Made by a program: the position numbers and the translations under genes. From assembly GCF_028372415.1 (NCBI RefSeq), contig NC_092875.1:341427123-341491122 (forward strand): 64,000 nt of DNA, read 5' to 3'. Source of the stretch: Notamacropus eugenii (taxonomy: Eukaryota; Chordata; Mammalia; Diprotodontia; Macropodidae). The notes under the pieces are model-generated. The model saw only the letters and a program-made list of their open reading frames with translations, did not search any database and was not told the DNA's origin. Below are positions 41,001-53,878 of the stretch, one piece after another; position 1 is the first letter of the stretch, and each line of letters opens with the position of its first letter.

Positions 41001-44000
41001 ATTTTTTTTTTTTACCAAAGACAAGGAATAATTATTTTCTTCTCCCTTTCTTATAGGAAACTGCAATGGAGAAGACATTTTCTGTGTCTCTGCTCTTTAC
41101 GTTAGTTATATCAGTGTTAGGAAACCATCATGGAATGGAACCAGAAAAAAGCGTTCCCAATTGGGCAACTGGTATTAATGTTGATTTGGCAATTGTTACT
41201 CAGCGACAGCATTTACAGGAACTTTTCCATAGATATGGCGAGAATAATTCCCTGACAGTTGAAGGATTTAGAAAATTGCTTCAGAATATAGGCATTGATA
41301 AAACTAAGAGAATCCATATAAATCATGACCATGATCATCACCATCATCACCATGGTACCACAAATAAAAATACTAAGAAAACTCTGTGTCCAGGTCATGA
41401 ATCTGGTGGTACAATTAAGGATACTAGGAGTAGCCAGATTAAAGGACTACACAAATCAGAAAATATTGAGAACCAGCCAAGCATTTTGGTCAAGGACAGT
41501 GTTAGTGAGATGACCACAGCTATTTATAGCACTGCCATAGGAGGAAATCATTTCCTAAAGACTACCAAGCAGCTTCTGCCCAGAGATTTGAACAGTTCCT
41601 TGGCACCTGCTACTACAGAGGGTAATGGTGTGAGCTTGCTGGCAAAAGAAAAAGCAAATGAATCCGTTGTGAATGAACCAGACCAAGGAGGAAGTTCTGT
41701 ATATTCTAAACATTCCAACCAAAATGTGCGGGAGGTAAGATTAATTTTGTTTATTGTTTTTAACTAAATGTACTGAGTGGTATGCCATCATGGACATTGG
41801 CATTAGATGGGAAAAGAAGAGAAAGATAGGCACTGAAAACTGTTTACTTCTCAGTTTTGCCCTATTTTAAACCCTTCCTGCAACTCTTAAGTTCATTTAT
41901 AACAAAACAAGGTTGTCTTGACTAAAGACAAAGAAAGGTTTTGAATAAATGGATTTTTTTTGGCAAGCATAAACAGAATCTTAGACATAGAAATTACTAC
42001 TACATATATTTCTGTGGGAAAGTGAAGTATTGTAATTATCAGAACAAAAAGTGGCTTTCAACTACTATAGTCAACTAAAATTCTAATCTGTAGAATTGTA
42101 AAGAGCTGAATTATTAGCTGCATTTTAATAAATGAAAGTATTGTAATTTGAATTCACATCAGCATAGTAACCTGTTATGTTATTAACTACTGGTAAAGGA
42201 CATTCTGAAGTATCCTGACTTACAAAGGGTGAATTTCAAGGTAACTGATCTAACAGTTGAGACAATTTGAACAATCAGGTAATTAACCAAAAAAAGCTTT
42301 GAGGCCAGTAGTTTATTTTTTGAGAGAACCTGTTCCTGAAAATAAACCAATATTTAAGTAAATACTTTTTTTTCTACAGTAGATGGTTTTTAAAAATTGC
42401 CAGTCTCCTCTTCCTGAAAGATATCTGTAAGATTTTATTCTAACAGCTAACATTTACATCACACTTTTAAGTTTGCACAGTGTTTTACATATATTATTTC
42501 ATTTGGTTCACACAACAACCCTTTGAGGTAGGTCCTGTTATCCTCATTTACAGATGAGGAAACTGAGACTGAAGGAGGTTGTTAACTGACTTACCTAGGA
42601 CCAGCTTATAAGTGTCTGAGACTGGATCAAGTCAATGTTCTCTCCATTAGGCCACCTAATAGCTGCCTGCTTGATCAGTATTAATTCTATTTACCAAAGA
42701 GAGAGAGACGCTATATAAGTATATCCAGGGCTGAACTAAACCTATTACAGGAGAGAGAGCATGATAAATGTTTATTAGGATGAATGACTTCATTTTGTTA
42801 AGTCCTTGTTGGAATTGCCATTTATCATAAGTCAGCAGATTTCTTAAGGCAGCTTCTATTTGATGGTAGATATTAACAAGTTAATAAGGGTTTGCAGGTA
42901 AGTAGGATGTAAATCATAAATATGTTAGGTGGAATCTTAGACTTTAAAGCAGGAAATGACTTTAAGATCATCCATTCCATTGAACCATTTTATAGATCAG
43001 GAAATACCCATATCCAAGAGGGCAAAGTGGCTTGTCTAAAACCACATAGTGACAGCAGGGACTACCACTTCAGTTGCTTGACTCCTAGCCTAGAGAAAAA
43101 TTGACTCAGGCTTGCATATGCCAGTTCATTCATATGCATGTTATAGAGCAGTGGTATCAAACTCAAATAGAGAGGCCACTAAATCATACCTAAGGATCTC
43201 TGTGGGAAGCATATTGACTTGGAAAATCACATATAAACTTTATCTTTGTTGTATTTTTATTTTGTTAAATATTTCCCAATTCCATTTTAATCTGGCTCTT
43301 TTGTGGGCAATGTTTTTACACCTCTGCTGTAAACTAGGTTAGTACTATTTGTCTGTGAATTTCAAATGCTTCGCAAGAAGCAAGCAGAGACTGATTCCAA
43401 AGAGTGTCACCACCTCTCATTAGACTGTCAGCTGTGGCCTGTTTGGCAGTAACTCTCAGTCTCTGTACTTCATTTCAGGATGTGCCCAAATTCTCAAAAC
43501 AAAATTAATTTAGAGTCACTTGAATTTAGACAGTTTTCCATAAAATGTTTTATCAGGAAGATAGGTTTCTCATGTAGCAAAAAGCTAATTTTTTTTTCCA
43601 TAGGTACCATGCTGTGATAATGCCTTTTGTAATTTGAAATGTTTTGTTTTCATTAGTGCTTCAATGCATCAAAACTTCTCCAGTCTCATGGGATGGGCAT
43701 ACAAGTATTGCTGAATGCAACAGAATTTAATTATCTTTGCCCAGCTATTATCAATCAGATTGATGGCAAATCCTGTATAGTTCATGTAACCAGTGAAAAG
43801 AAGACTGAAATCCCTCCCAAGACATATTCTCTACAAATAGGTAAGAGGGAATTATGCTGTTTAGCAATTTTGTTTAACTTTGGGGGGAATGTAATAGGAA
43901 AGAAGGAAGGGGTAGAAGATATATCCTATGAAAAATTATCAAATTAAAAAAATACTCTGGATATTTTTGTAATGTAAAATTTGAAATTCAGGAGACTTTT

Positions 44001-47000
44001 TAAAGAATTTTTATTTAGGAGACAGTGTTCTCCAATGGAAAGAGTACTGGTTTTGGAATCACAAGACTTGGGCTTCCTGAATTTAATGCTTCGTATCACC
44101 ATGATATAGTGCAAGTTACCTATTCTCCCTCAATCTAAGCAATATGATATCAGTTATACATGTGAAGTCATGTAAAACATTTCCATATTAACCATGTGGC
44201 AAAAAACAAAACAAACCAAAAGCAAGCAACGTAGAGTAAGGGGAGAGGCTGGGGGTGGGGAGGAGTGTGCTGCAACTTGTACTCAGAGTCCATCAGATCT
44301 CTCTCTGGGGATGATTAGTATTTTTCATCATGGGTCTTTTGGGATTGTCTTGGATTATTACGTTGATCAGAGTGGCCAAGTCACATTTAATCATTGTTAC
44401 AATACTGCCGTTACTATGTACGATGATATCTTAGGTCTGCTTACTTTATTTTGCATCAGTTCATATAAGTGTTCCTAGGTTTTTCTGAAACCGTTATTTC
44501 TTTTGTCATTTTTCATATCACAATTACATTCCATCACCAGGCAGCTAAGTGGCACTGTGGATAGAGTGCTGGGCCTAAAGTCAGGAAGACTCATCTTCCT
44601 GAGTTCAAATGCAGCCTCCAACATTTACTAACTGTGTGACCCTGGACGAATCATTTAACACTGTTTGCCTCAGTTTCCTCATCTGTAAAATGAGCTAGAG
44701 AAGGAAATGGCGAACCACTCCAGTATCTTTGTCAAGGAAACCCCAAATAGGGTCATGAAGAGTTGGACACAACTGAACAACACCAATCCAAAAAGTGGAA
44801 TGACCTGCCCTGACGGGTGGGCTTTCCTACTTCGTCTTGGAGTTCTTAAAAAAGAGGAGGCTAGACAGTCTGTGTTTATAGTGGTAATTCTTTTCATGTA
44901 TAGGATAGAATAGATGAACTGTAAGGTCCTGCCATTCTAAAATCCTTTGTTAACACGATATGTCCTTTTCTCCTTATGGCCTAATTCTGAAAATTTCCCA
45001 TTCTAAAAAATTTTGTTTTTTCAGTTAACAAAAATTTGCTTTCTCTTCTTCCTACTCCCCCATACCTCCCCATTGAAAAAGAAACGAATGTTCATAGTCA
45101 AGCAAAACAAATTTACAAATCTGCCATGTCCAAAAATACATACGTACATATATATATATGTATATTCGTGTACATATATATAAAAATATATATATATATC
45201 TCACTGTGCATCCTGAGATCATCACCTCTCTGTTGGGATATGGAGAAGCATGTTTTATCAATGGGTCTTCTATCATCATGCTGTTTAGAGTTCTTAAGTA
45301 TATCCTGTTGATTATGAATGCAGCTATTATGTGGATATGTAATTCTCAAAAGTCATATTAATAGCTACTGACATTTACATAATATTATAATGATTATGGA
45401 ATGTTTGCCCTGTGATGACCTTCTCAGATCAGTTGTGCAAGTATTATCCCCGTTTTACAGGTGCGGAAATTATGGTGATTAAATGATTTCGCCAGGTGCA
45501 TAATAAAATGATTGGTGAATTGAAATACTGAGGTTCAAAGAACTCCTGTTAAAAGAGCAAGACCATTAATCCTAGAAAACAAGTAATTTCATTCGAACTC
45601 CAGTCTGGTCAATGTTATTTAAGAACTCTCTGATTAAGATTACGAACCTGAAAATGTTTTTCAATAGATTTGTCATTTCACCACAGCTTTAGTCCTAACA
45701 ATAATAATAACGATAACTTACATTTATTTGAGACTTTAAAGTTCGAAAAGTACTGCACAGATATTCCATTTCATCTTCACAACAGCCCTGGAAGGTAGAT
45801 GCTATTATTTGTTCCATTTCACAAATGGGGAAACAGATGGAGGTTGTGATTAGCCCAAGGTCATATAGCCAGGAATAGTCTGAGACTGGATTTGGATTTA
45901 GGACTTCCTAACTCTGGGTCCCGTACTTTAATGCACTTTGCCCCTTAACTGCTCCTCTGCTGACCTATGTTGTGAAAGTCCAGAAAACAAGTAAGCAACT
46001 TGAACGTTAACTGAATGATTATCTTTTTTGTGTGTTTGTTTTAACAGCTTGGATTGGTGGATTCATAGCTATTTCCATCATCAGTTTCCTTTCTTTGCTT
46101 GGTGTCATCTTAGTACCCCTGATGAACCGTGTGTTTTTCAAGTTTCTTCTAAGTTTTCTTGTGGCTTTAGCTGTTGGGACATTAAGTGGTGATGCCTTTT
46201 TGCATCTTCTCCCACATGTAAGTAGTGTTAACTCATTTTCACATGCTTTGTTTCTTATTCGGTATTGACAGTGATTATTAGTTGTTCAGGAGTTATTTTT
46301 TAGTATTTATTTACTAAAATTGTTTGTATCCAGTGGTGGACATGCTTGAAGTTTGAATTTTGACAATATGATGCAATTTTGAAGAATGTTGGACATTATT
46401 AACTTGTATATACAGGTTTTTGTGCTTTTTTCTTTTTTTCTTTAGGAAATTTACTAAGGATAAGCTAACATTTTGGATTTTTAAAAAATATTGAAAGGAG
46501 ATTGATTGAGGAATGTGGGCCACAAAATTCCAGTCAGTAATAAAACACTACTGAGGCAGGAGTCTGAGCTGTAATCTATTTTTTAGGGAGATTGGTGGCC
46601 TCATACCATCCAATTCAAGATTTCCCTCTCTTGATGCTCAGAGGCTGAGGGATTTTATAGACCCAGAAGAGTCTCTGGGAAGTTTCCTAGGCCTTGGGAG
46701 GGTTCTTCAGAAGCATGGAAACTCCTCTCCTGTGATTGGTTAACCAGAAGCTGGGGCATTCTCATGATTGGCTAAGAGCAATCCATCGGTCATGACTTTG
46801 TCAACAGACCTTTCTCTAGTCATTAGCTATGTTAGGCCACCTCAGCCAGGGCTTTCCTTTTGTCAGCTTCACAGGGGTTTTCCATTGTTCTGAACAGAGT
46901 GTTTGATCAGCTGTTTCCTAGGATTAAGGAAGTTGTGATTTTGAAGCACAAGGTCACAAGGAAGTGGAGGTAATGATTCATCAAGTTGGAGAGGCAAAGG

Positions 47001-50000
47001 GTTTTTATTACAAGCCCAATACTTGGAAGGGCAGGGGGAATGGTTGGGGTAGTAATTATATTCTTATTACACTCCTAACTAACAGTACAAATCTGTTTGA
47101 TAAAATCAAATATAATTAATACAGTCATCAATACATGGTGGATTAGTCTATTTTACCCTATCTTACCCTAACAGCATTAGCTAACCTGATTATATTACTT
47201 TTAATTCTGTTCTGCTTAATTCACTGATACAATCACTATACCCTTCAAAATACATTGACTTGAATAAAGGTTGATTAAATGAATAGAGATATCAAAATTA
47301 TAATTGTATGACAAATTGAGTTTAATTACTTTTGTAGCTTTAAGCTTTGATATTAGTGCAAGCATATCCACTTGAGAGGCCTGCATTGAAAACAGTTTCC
47401 TTTCCTTTTAGTGTTAAGTGCTATTGGTAGTGTTAACTGCTATTAAATGAGTGACTGAAGTTGTTTGTTTTTGGAATAAATAATTGTTTTCTATAATGTG
47501 ACAATATCTTAGATGTATATAATGTGCAGGAATTTCTCATTATGTTTATCTAAAACCTAAGACACCCTAGTAGTAGGTAAGGCTTGTATTATTTAAATTT
47601 TGGCATCTAAGGAAACAGACACAAGGGTGACATGAGTTGCATTAAATCATATAGCTAGTTAATGGCAACAGAGATTCTCTAATTCCTTATCTTACATCTT
47701 TTCACTAGAACTTGGCAGGGAGATGCTATTATCCTTTTTATTTTTACTCATAAAAGAAATCCCAGAGAGGTAGGTCATGAAGAACCCATAATTTTATGAG
47801 TACTTCTTGTATTTGCAAATATTTACGTTTGGGTTCACGCCACAATCCACCTTATTAAGATTCTCTGCTTTTGATATGTTTTAGTATTTTATGTTCCTTC
47901 ACTTATAATGTGACTGTTTTAAAAAATAAAAACTGCACTGGAGTTCAATATCCATCATAATTTTTCTTCTTGACTGTTTAATTGGTAATACCTTACTAAT
48001 AGGAAGCAAAATAAGTTCCCACAAAAGTGTTTAGAGCTTGCCATTATCATTAAGCTGTCAGCAGAACAGAAAATCTATCCTCAAGGTTACTGGTGTCAAA
48101 CTCAGAAAACATCCCTGTGGAATACATATTGACTTAGAAAAACACAAATTAACGTTATCTGTATTGTATTATATTTTTATATATTTTTGTCAGACATTTA
48201 CCAATTATATTTAATCTGATTCTGACCAACTTATAAAGTCTGACACCCCTTCTCACATGCTTATGTTTATCTCAGAAACTGTTTTCTTGTATGCCTAACC
48301 ACTGTACACAATTTTAAGATACCTACATAGATCTGCCTCTCTTATTCAGAATCCATGCGGGTCAGTGCCTCATAACCTCATAAAGCTTAAAATTCTTGAC
48401 CTACTGGCAAGCTAGTAATAGAGACCTGAGCCCTGGAATTGGGTAGATGTGCTTTTGTAAATTGTATAAGATTCATCAGTTTTTGATGAATGCTGAATGT
48501 CTAATATGGATGATATATTGAGATTAATTAGCATATGAATTATAAACAAACTCCAGGCTTTCTACCAGATAAATTTCAGTTTTTGAAACATGTGTTCTTT
48601 GGGTTTATTTTTGGGCTTATGTTTGCATAGGCACATGTGTATGATATTCTTTACCTTGGTAAAGAAACTCTTAAACGTTCCTGAATTTTTTTAGACAATT
48701 TAAGTATATAACCCTTTAAATGTGGAAATAACATTTTTAAATGAATTATTTTTTAAATATGCATAGGAAACAGCTTACTGAGTAGAATTTCACCTTTTTA
48801 TAAAAACTTGGGTTATTGTTACAAGAATCACTATAGTAATTCTCTATGTGAATTTATTTTGTTTGACTATGCTTCTTTACTATAAGGGTTTTGTTTTTGT
48901 TTTGTTTTTTCTGTTTTCCATTGGAAAGGATTGGGAGGTAGGTGGGGAGCAGCAATAGTAATGCCAGAAAAGGAAAAAGAAGAATGCAGCACGAACATTT
49001 TATAAAGTGAGCAGAGAACAGAAGGAAGCACAAATCATCTATGAAAGTCATAGGCTTGAATCATGTTTTTCTTTAAAAAAGAAGTGGTATGGAATGAATA
49101 TTAATAGCTTCATTCATACATACATATATTCCTATACATAAAATCCTTTTTGTGTTCTACTTCATATATAGGAATGCTTATTGTTAGGGGGTGGGGTGTT
49201 AAGTTCACAATGAAAGAAATTCAAAAAAACTCCAGACTGTTTAATTGTCAAATCAGAAACCCAAAGCATTCTCTTCAAGTATGCACCTTTATTATTCTCA
49301 GTGACCTTTAATTTGGTATTGACATTGAAAAGCATTTTCTCATATTTTGGAATCACATATACAGTGAACCAGTAGAATGTAAGCTTCCTTCACTCAAGGA
49401 GGTTAAAAAGATAAAAAGACAGGTTCTAAAAATACCAAACTGTTTATAACAACATTTTCTGTAGTAGCAAACAACTGGAAACAAAATGGATGTCTAGTGA
49501 ATGAAGAGTAGCTAAATAAATTGTGAATGGGATGGAATATTGCTTCAGCATCAGAGACAGTAATTCCCAAAGATGAATACAGAGAAATGTATGAAGACAT
49601 TTATAAACTGATACAAAGTGAAATAAGCAGACCCAGGGAAACCATCTTCAGTGACTACCACAATGTAAATTACAAGAGCATTAACAATAAAACAATCAGA
49701 ATTGAATGTTGATAAGTTATAATGACCAAGCTTAACCCCACAGAAGGAGGGTGAGAATGTGCCTTTTGCAGAAGTGAGAGCATTGTAGGTATGAAACCCT
49801 GCATCCAAATTTAGACTCGGTTGATATATTGGGAGATGAAGCTGAATTGTTTTTCCCTTATTTTTCATTCTGTTATGATGGAAAGCCCTCAGTGGAAAAG
49901 AAGAGGGATATCTTGAGAGATGTTAGTGACATAAAAACAAGATATTAATAAACTTTAAAAAGGAAAAAAAATTAAGCTCCTTGGGTATGTATTAGTTTTG

Positions 50001-53000
50001 TTTTCTTCCTGTATCTCTAGCATCTTGCACGGTGCTTGGTATATACTAGGCACTCCTTGACTGAATGACCACAGGCACATCAGTTTCAGCTGTCTTTATT
50101 CTTATATGTACTTTTGTGGAATGTAAAGGAATGATAGGTTTTTTAGAGCTATAAAAGACCTTCATCTGATTCAGGAAGATTCCTAAAAAATTGGGGAGTT
50201 TATTTAAGAATCCTTCATCTTTGGGGAGGGAAGAAGGGAGAGAAGTTGGAGTCTTAGGAACGAATGTTGAGAATTGTTTTTGCATACTACTGGGATATAA
50301 GAAATACAGGTAATGGGGTACAGAAATCTATCTTGCCTTGCAAGAAAAGAGAGAAGATGGGAATAAGGGAAGGTAAGTGTAATAACTTACACTTATCTCC
50401 TACTGACCTAAGAAGATAGCAAGTATTATCAACATAAACCAATTTTATTGTAGTCTTTTATTTATTGTCTTTTGTTCAGGGGCTAAATTTTTTTAAAAAA
50501 TTTTCAGTTAAGTACTAGTCCAAATAATTGGAATCATTGGAGAGCTAAGATCTGGATGAGTGTGGTTTTTTTTTTTTGATATACATATAAGTGCGCTCTT
50601 TTTATGTCCCCACATAGATGTGTGTGTGTGTGTGTATATATGTATGTATGTATGTACATATGTATATATTTGTATCAGACTAATTGTACCAAAGTATAAA
50701 CACACACACAATCTTTGGTGCAATTGGTTTGATACTCTTAGTTTCTACTGTACTTAATTATCATATTAGTTAACTTTAAAGATGAAAGGATTCTTAATGT
50801 TGTTTATTTCATTGGCAAGTCATTTTTAATCATTTGCATGTTAGTAAATTGAATCTAACAATTTTGAAACATATTGTTTGTTTATAGTCTCATGCAAGTC
50901 ACCACCACAGTCATAGTCATGAGGACCAGCCCCTTCAAGCAAGCAGAGGACCACTTTTCAGTCATCTGTCTTCCCAAAATATAGAAGAAAGCACTTATTT
51001 TGACTCCACTTGGAAAGGCCTTACAGCTCTAGGAGGCCTGTATTTCATGTTTCTTGCTGAACATTTAATCACATTGATCAAACAATTTAAGGACAAGAAG
51101 AAAAAGGTAAAAATATTAATATCTAAAACTTAATGTATTTCAAAAGCTATCCATGCTGATAGGTGGTGTATCTAAGGTGTAGGATCTTGGATTTGGGAAG
51201 TTAGTAGCCTCTGGTCCTGACTTAAAGGAACTGAGGGATTATTTGTAGGTCTCAGTACTTCTAGATTCTTCTTCTCTAAAGTCTCCCACAGTATGGAAGA
51301 GGACAAAGGTAAATGTCTAGACTTATGCATTAACAGGGCTCCTAGACCCAGATATACAGTAGGTACCCAATAAATATTAGTTGATGCCAGGGGTGAACAT
51401 TGCTTTGAAAATGTTGCCCTATAGTTTATCTTCTTTTTTTTGGCTAGAAATTTGTGTGGCACTCACTTGGTATTCTGCCAGAGATGGTATGTAGTTACCC
51501 AGGTGGTTCTCATGTTCTGTTGACAGTACCTTTTCAGTTTTGTTATTTATGTCTTCCATACTCAAAGACCTTTTCCTCATCAATCCTAGTGGTTTAACCA
51601 GGAGATGCTTTTTCTGCAGTTAGCTCTAATCTTTTGAGATTGAAAATGGGTAGATAGGGCTGGGAGAGTGCCCTCTTTTTGACCTAATTCAACAAATACA
51701 TAGTAAGTGCCTTATTGTAAACATGTCCCTATGTTAGTGATATGTGCAGGATAACCAGTGAAGAATAGCTTGTGGAGATGGTTCAGGGTAGCTCAGTATT
51801 GGGCAGTTAGATGGCACAGTGGATGCCTGAAGCCAGAAAGAATCATCTTCCTGAATTCAGATCTGGCCTCAGATACTCACCAGCTATGTGACTGTTTGTT
51901 TCAGAGTCACGGTAAAATGGTGAAAATGTGGTAAAATGAGCCACAAAAGGAAATGGCAAACCACTTCAGTCTCTTTGCTAAGAAAACTTCAAATGGGATT
52001 ACAAAGAACTGGGCACAACTGAACAACAAATGCACTTTTACATAAAAGGCATTTTCTAATTTTTAATGGCTGATGAATATAATTGTCAATATTGGGTTTT
52101 TTGTGTCCTCTTCGCAAGAGATAACAAAGGGACAAATTTCAGTCTAATGAATCATTGTACTTCTCTGAGAGAAACATATTTTGCATTAATTAATCCTTAG
52201 AGTTAATGACTCTACTGTTACAACTGTATGAGAATGGGGTCCCCTTTGTGTCCCCTTAGTATTTCAAATACTAAGGAAATTAATATAGCCACAAGTCACA
52301 AATTGAGGTGGAAATGTACAAGTCTGAGGTGTTGTAGTCCTGTTAAGACTTTGAATTCATATATTTATGATTTGATATGAAGTGAACTCCTTATTATACA
52401 CTTAACAATTACATCTCTGTAAACTACTATGTACTTAACAAACGTGTATCTGTGCATATATAAAATGCCCTTCCCCCACCCCAAAGGATGCGATATACTT
52501 GCCTGCAATGAACGCTTCAGAATCTGCTGTAATCTGTTAATATGGCTTTTATCTTAAATATTGGCTTAAATGTTTGATTTTTAGATGTTTGCAAATTTTG
52601 TTAAAGTATCACTTTCCCTTGATGCTTTAGACTCAAAAAAAGCCCGAAAGTGATGATGAGATGGAGATTAAGAAACAGTTGTCCAAGTATGAATCTCAAC
52701 TTTCCACAAATGAAGAGAAACTAGACACAGATGATCGTAAGTCCTGGTAATCAAATCTGAGAAAGAACCCTGCTGTATCCCTTTTTTTTTTTTTTAATCA
52801 GAAGAGCTGATACCTTATCTCCTTCCTAAAGAACAGCTGATAAGTTATGTGGTATATCCTCTAAAAGTGATAGAAAGTGAGAAGGTCTTCATTTTCCAGA
52901 AGTTCCAAGGCTGGCCATCTTTAGCCTTGTGGGATCTTACTGTACCCTTCTTATCCTAACTCATTTCTTTCACTGGAGAAGTCAAATGATCTTGGCTAGG

Positions 53001-53842
53001 TGGTCATTTATTTTAGGGCCCATCAAATTTTACAATTTTATTTCCATAGCTCTACTGCATGGGATTTACCTCTAGTGTATTCCCTTAAAAATAACAGGAA
53101 TTTGAAATCAACCCAAACACTGAAAAAAAGAACACTAATATAATGAACCCAAATAAAACCTTTTTAAACCAAATCAAAGCTTCATCCAGAAATTCTTCAA
53201 CTGAAGAAATTTTTCTTCCCTATTATAGTTTTACAAATGAGAAATCTGAGACTCAGAGAGAGTAAGTAACCAGTAAACCTAATAAAAACCCCCATCATAG
53301 GCTGTTGTGAGGATTCAAGAAGATGATTTATGGAAGGCTTCGCTGCCTTCAAGTCCTGCTGCTGCTGTTCTTATAGTCACCACCAAACGGAATCACACAG
53401 CTAGACGTAGTGTGGCTAGGCTTAAAACCCAAGTCTTTGAATTTCAAATACATTGTCTTTTCTTCTGTCTCATGCTGCCTTTTGTTGCCTACTTCATCAT
53501 TACTAGTATACTCTTTTAGAGAGAATTCATGAGGGTTGTTTATTTAGTGTTTTTTCCTTCTCTTCTCTGCCTTCTGATTCACTTTTCTGAGGTATGTATA
53601 CACATTACCTGTTGTTTTCAACATCCAGTATCCCTAGACTTCTAATGTTTTATCTGACTGGATGATTATAAACAATTGTCTTTTGACCCTTAGTTCCTGG
53701 TGTAAAGCATACTTCATTATGAGTTGGTATTTATTAATGAGCAGTAATTATCATATTTCCTCAATGTTTGGAAAGGGGCTTGACAAACTATTCTACTCAT
53801 AGGATGTGTGTAATAAATGTTGATCATCTAATTCTTCCTGTT

Positions 53843-53878
<36 letters not shown>

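Larger units (their letters stand above)
38037..41056. other. SLC39A6 intron 1
   Basis: Begins in the CpG island. It holds an L2 tip (38795-38855), a MIR fragment (39045-39125), L2 antisense (39690-40030), L2 sense (40230-40510) and a hAT-like element (40525-40740). I see nothing named in 38860-39040 or 39130-39690. Confidence 0.6.
41735..43656. other. SLC39A6 intron 2
   Basis: MIR at 42445-42667, a second SINE-like remnant at 42930-43095 and a hAT-like element at 43148-43338. Nothing recognised in 41735-42440. Confidence 0.6.
43841..46047. other. SLC39A6 intron 3
   Basis: A split L1 on the minus strand (44180-44520 and 44950-45350) with an RTE-tailed SINE (44540-44781) and a CR1/L3-like end between, plus MIRs at 45400-45545 and 45700-45955. 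Confidence 0.6.
46218..50887. other. SLC39A6 intron 4
   Basis: Solo LTR candidate (46514-47084), MIR (47545-47700), hAT-like element (48083-48250), L1 3' end (49430-49960) and a TG/TATG microsatellite (50616-50670). 48260-49420 shows nothing I recognise. Confidence 0.6.
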
